Source: Candidatus Krumholzibacteriia bacterium (GTDB taxonomy: Bacteria; Krumholzibacteriota; Krumholzibacteriia; LZORAL124-64-63). Taken from it: a stretch of 16,624 nt of DNA. The stretch spans positions 1-16,624 of the forward strand of contig JAUUYW010000029.1 of the NCBI GenBank assembly GCA_030590265.1, written 5' to 3'. The position numbers and the translations under genes were made by a program. Below, piece by piece: positions 13,979 through 16,624 of this stretch; the first letter of the stretch is position 1, and each line of letters starts with the position of its first letter. Below the pieces are notes generated by a model, which saw only the letters and a program-made list of their open reading frames with translations, searched no databases and was not told where the DNA came from.

Positions 13979-14008
13979 CCTGCCAACACCTGCAAACGCC
14001 TGCAACCC
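13979..14008 (+). repeat. Three tandem 10-bp repeats upstream of the dehydrogenase gene
   Basis: CCTGCCAACA, CCTGCAAACG and CCTGCAACCC follow one another with an exact 10-base period, about one helical turn. They end 5 bases before the AAGGA ribosome site (14013-14017) of the gene starting at 14025. The common core is CCTGCaA. This phasing could place a protein on one face of the DNA, or give an unstructured C/A-rich leader. Confidence 0.65.
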
Positions 14009-14024
14009 CAACAAGGATTCAGCC

Positions 14025-15359
14025 ATGTCCCAGGAAAACCTGCTCGCCATCACTCCTACCCAATTCGTATCCTGGCTGAAAGAACGCCAAATCCGTCGCT
14101 TCCATCTGGCTTTGAATCAGGATACGGGGCAGGTGTTTGCCAGTCATGAGGTGCTGCAGCCACTGGCCGATTTCATCAACAATGACACCCGTGATTTTGA
14201 TACCCACGAGGGACTGTTTTTTCAAATCTCAGAAAAACAAGAGACCTTGCAGGGCGCCTTTGTGCACCGAACTTGCCGGGGCCAGGCTGCCGGCGGAGTG
14301 CGCTACTGGAGTTATGCCACCATGGAGGATTATCTGCGCGACGGCATGCGTCTGGCCAAAGGAATGACTCGCAAAAACGCTCTGGCCGGTTTGTGGTGGG
14401 GCGGGGGCAAAGGTGTCATGGCCCACAACCCTGACCAGGACAAAACCGACGCCACTTTGCGCGAGGATATTTACCGCGACTATGGCCGTCTGCTTTCGGC
14501 ATTGCGCGGTTGTTATGTGACCGCGGAAGATGTGGGAACCCATGTGGTTGACATGGCCAATGTTTTTTCAACCACTCGTTTCACTACTTGCATTCCAGCG
14601 GAACTCGGGGGCAGCGGCAACCCTTCGTCTCCCACCGCCCGGGGGGTTGTTTCGGGCATGGAAGCGGCTTTGGAATTTGCCGGTCTGGGCACTCTGGAGG
14701 GCAAAACCGTGGCTGTTCAGGGTATGGGAAATGTGGGTGCGCCACTCATTGGGTTCCTTTTCGAAAAAGGCGTATCCAAGGTAGTAGCCGCGGATATCAA
14801 CCCCAGTCTGGCCGAAAATTTGCGGGCAAGTCTTGAAGGATGTCTCAGTTCCGATCAAGAGCTGGAAACCCGCATTGTGGATGTGGGTGATCACAGCATC
14901 CTGGCTGAAGAATGCGATATTGTGGCTCCCTGCGCCACCGGGGCAATTTTAAATCCAACCACCATTGCCAAAATCAAGGCTCGTATCGTCTGTGGGGCGT
15001 CCAACAACCAGCTTGAAGATGCTGCCCGTGACGATGCGGCTCTTTTCGAAGCCGGCATCATCTACGTGCCAGATTTTTTGACCAACCGCATGGGCATCGT
15101 AAATTGCGCCAATGAGGCCTATGGTTACGTCAACAACGATGAGTTTATCGAGCGCCATTTGCAGCGTGACTGGGAGCACAGCGTCTTCAAGACTACCTTG
15201 CAGGTTCTCGAAGGGGCCAAGTCAGCTGTTCTTCCTCCGGCCCAAATGGCCATGAAACTGGCGGATGAACTCTCTCTGCAACCCCATCCCGTATTTGGAC
15301 ACAGGGGTGTGCGCATCATCGATTCCCTGTTGAATGATCGGTGGTTCAACCATGCGTAA
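14025..15359 (+). CDS. Glu/Leu/Phe/Val dehydrogenase family, leucine-dehydrogenase-like
   Basis: This 444-residue protein is a cytoplasmic NAD(P)-dependent amino acid dehydrogenase that would deaminate an L-amino acid to the 2-oxo acid. The catalytic region matches the leucine/phenylalanine branch: Lys-Gly-Met-Thr-Arg-K117-Asn-Ala and Gly-Gly-Gly-K129-Gly, 12 residues apart as in leucine dehydrogenase, then Glu-D169-Val-Gly-Thr. The Rossmann motif is G233-M-G-N-V-G238. It is longer than typical leucine dehydrogenases (about 360 residues), with roughly 40 extra residues at the start and some at the end. The exact substrate is not certain. AAGGA 7 bases before the ATG supports the start. It overlaps the next, molybdopterin-related gene by 8 bp, an unusual partnership. 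Confidence 0.9.
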   Translation: MSQENLLAITPTQFVSWLKERQIRRFHLALNQDTGQVFASHEVLQPLADFINNDTRDFDTHEGLFFQISEKQETLQGAFVHRTCRGQAAGGVRYWSYATMEDYLRDGMRLAKGMTRKNALAGLWWGGGKGVMAHNPDQDKTDATLREDIYRDYGRLLSALRGCYVTAEDVGTHVVDMANVFSTTRFTTCIPAELGGSGNPSSPTARGVVSGMEAALEFAGLGTLEGKTVAVQGMGNVGAPLIGFLFEKGVSKVVAADINPSLAENLRASLEGCLSSDQELETRIVDVGDHSILAEECDIVAPCATGAILNPTTIAKIKARIVCGASNNQLEDAARDDAALFEAGIIYVPDFLTNRMGIVNCANEAYGYVNNDEFIERHLQRDWEHSVFKTTLQVLEGAKSAVLPPAQMAMKLADELSLQPHPVFGHRGVRIIDSLLNDRWFNHA

Positions 15360-16371
15360 AGTTGACGTCAAGGACGCGGTGGGTTTGCCCCTCGGGCATG
15401 ACATCACCGAGATCAGTGCTGAAAAGAAAATCAAAAGAGTGGCTTTCCGTCGTGGGCACATCATCGCCCAAGAGGATGTGCCCCGACTCCTGGATCTGGG
15501 AAAAAGCGCAATCTTTGTGGTTGAGCCCGGTGAAACCGAAATGCACGAAGACGACGCTGCCTTGACTGTGGCTCCACTGGCGGCCGGCGCCAACATCGAA
15601 CATGACGCTGAACCGCGTGAAGGGAAGATCAACTTTCGGGCAGCATGCGATGGCGTTTTCCGGGTGGACGCCGAGCGACTGTATCGGATCAACCGTTTGG
15701 CCATCCCCACCATGCCCACCATTCCCAACAATTTCCCGGTCAAGGCAGGCCAGCAGGTGGCGGGTTTTCGCATTGTCCCGCTGACTTGTGATCCGGCCAT
15801 CATCGATCAGGTGGTCGCCGAGCTAAAACAGCCATTGCTCTCGGTGGAATCTTTCAAATTGAAGACCGCCGCGGTGATTGTGACCGGCAGCGAAGTGTAC
15901 GAAGGCCGCATCAAGGATGGTTTTTTGCCCCGTCTCACCGAAACCCTCAAACCTTTTGACGTGACCGTGACCTATCATGCTATTGTCCCTGACGACCGGC
16001 AGCGCATCACCAGCGAAGTGAAGCAGGCGGTGGCCGATTGTGATATTGTCTTTGTCACCGGCGGCACTTCAGTGGATCCTGATGACGTGACTGTTCTGGC
16101 GGTGCAGGATGCGGGTGCCCATTACGAAGTTCGCGGCATGCCCGTGCAGCCGGGAAATAATTTCACTGTGGGTTACGCCGATGGTACACCGGTTTGCGCG
16201 GTTCCCGCAGCGACCTTGTTTCATCGGGCCACAGCCTTGGATATTCTTTTACCCCGTTTGTTGGCCGAGGTGCCGATCACTGCTGAGGATATTTACCGCA
16301 TGGGCCACGGCGGACTGGCCCAACCCGGTGCCGAAGACCATTTTCCCGACTGCACCTTCGGTATCAATTGA
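15352..16371 (+). CDS. Molybdopterin-binding protein, MoeA/MogA-like
   Basis: This 339-residue protein starts at the ATG at 15352, which has GGTGG 7 bases upstream. A longer frame from 15334 adds six residues and is less likely. The C-terminal half (about 165-310) follows the MoCF_biosynth fold shared by MogA, MoeA and CinA: Val-Ile-Val-Thr-Gly-Ser-Glu-Val-Tyr at about 175-183, and Thr-Gly-Gly-Thr-Ser-Val-Asp-Pro-Asp-Asp-Val-Thr at 236-247. These motifs hold molybdopterin and the metal-insertion Asp residues. The N-terminal half carries only a short MoeA-like segment (Arg-Gly-His-Ile-Ile-Ala-Gln-Glu-Asp-Val). It is shorter than standard MoeA (about 400 residues), so it may have a related role. 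It overlaps the dehydrogenase by 8 bp and precedes moaC by 24 bp. Confidence 0.85.
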   Translation: MRKVDVKDAVGLPLGHDITEISAEKKIKRVAFRRGHIIAQEDVPRLLDLGKSAIFVVEPGETEMHEDDAALTVAPLAAGANIEHDAEPREGKINFRAACDGVFRVDAERLYRINRLAIPTMPTIPNNFPVKAGQQVAGFRIVPLTCDPAIIDQVVAELKQPLLSVESFKLKTAAVIVTGSEVYEGRIKDGFLPRLTETLKPFDVTVTYHAIVPDDRQRITSEVKQAVADCDIVFVTGGTSVDPDDVTVLAVQDAGAHYEVRGMPVQPGNNFTVGYADGTPVCAVPAATLFHRATALDILLPRLLAEVPITAEDIYRMGHGGLAQPGAEDHFPDCTFGIN

Positions 16372-16395
16372 GCCAATCTTTAAGGAGAAGCGCAG

Positions 16396-16624
16396 ATGAC
16401 TTTCAACCATTTTGACGAACAGGGACGGGCCCACATGGTCGATGTGAGTGGCAAACCGTTCACCGAGCGTCGTGCTCGCGCCTCGGCTGAAATCAATCTG
16501 ACTCCTGATATTCTGGCCAAAGTTCTGGATCATGAGGTTGCCAAGGGTGATGTGCTGGGTGTGGCTCGTTTGGCGGCCATCGCATCAGTTAAAAAAACTC
16601 CCGACTTGATACCCTTGTCCCACC
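16396..16624 (+). CDS. moaC: MoaC, cyclic pyranopterin monophosphate synthase, 5' part
   Basis: The first 76 codons are visible and the gene runs past the window end. MoaC converts the MoaA product to cyclic pyranopterin monophosphate, the first stable molybdopterin intermediate. Diagnostic stretches are Met-Val-Asp-Val-Ser at 14-18, K50-Gly-Asp-Val (matching K51 of E. coli MoaC), and Asp-Leu-Ile-Pro-Leu-Ser-H76 (matching H77). E. coli has Cys where this protein has Ser75. AAGGAG at 16382-16387 is 8 bases from the ATG. The catalytic residues further downstream cannot be checked here. Confidence 0.95.
   Translation, partial: MTFNHFDEQGRAHMVDVSGKPFTERRARASAEINLTPDILAKVLDHEVAKGDVLGVARLAAIASVKKTPDLIPLSH

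Noticed and set aside
1..16624. CRISPR array, tRNA or rRNA genes
   Set aside because: No regularly spaced repeat-spacer array, cloverleaf-like sequence or rRNA segment was seen; the gaps between genes are all shorter than about 220 bases.

Overview
The window looks like chromosomal DNA from a Gram-negative bacterium. It has an outer-membrane barrel protein ending in Phe, a lipoprotein with a lipobox, signal peptides and a Bax-type murein hydrolase. Base composition is moderately GC-rich, except for an AT-richer stretch at about 6350-8590 that holds bax and an insertion-sequence-like element. Molybdopterin genes, a leucine-dehydrogenase-type enzyme and pseudaminic-acid genes would suit an anaerobic or facultative, possibly flagellated organism. 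I cannot assign a phylum from the sequence alone.

Layout: (1) 1-5677, plus strand: the 3' part of an outer-membrane barrel gene, coupled through TAATG to a 1029-residue exported protein with a phospholipase-D-like C-terminal part, then an SLC13-type permease carrying two RCK_C domains. (2) 5692-8527, minus strand: an exported helical protein of unknown function, a Bax-type glucosaminidase lipoprotein, and an IS1-like DDE transposase. A 22-bp perfect inverted repeat (7250-7271 and 8454-8475) flanks most of the transposase frame. (3) 8623-11574, plus strand: a tight three-gene operon. It encodes a substrate-binding-type protein without signal peptide, a HypB-like GTPase and an ABC ATPase, with no permease. 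(4) 11599-13814, minus strand: pseC and pseB. (5) 14025 to the window end, plus strand: a Glu/Leu/Phe/Val-type dehydrogenase, a MoeA/MogA-like molybdopterin-binding protein and the start of moaC.

The most interesting unit is the three-gene operon. It has two parts of an importer (binding protein and ATPase) but no membrane subunit in the operon, and no export signal on the binding protein. A GTPase that keeps the metal-site cysteines of HypB sits between them. The binding protein and the ATPase also appear to share a similar DUF1858-like N-terminal module. I infer a soluble NTP-driven complex that handles a metal or cofactor, not a conventional transporter. The molybdopterin genes 2.5 kb away make a Mo/W or Ni enzyme a reasonable but unproven client. 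The other main point is the 1.2-kb IS-like element: its left end lies a few bases upstream of the bax ribosome-binding site, and its right repeat falls inside the transposase reading frame.
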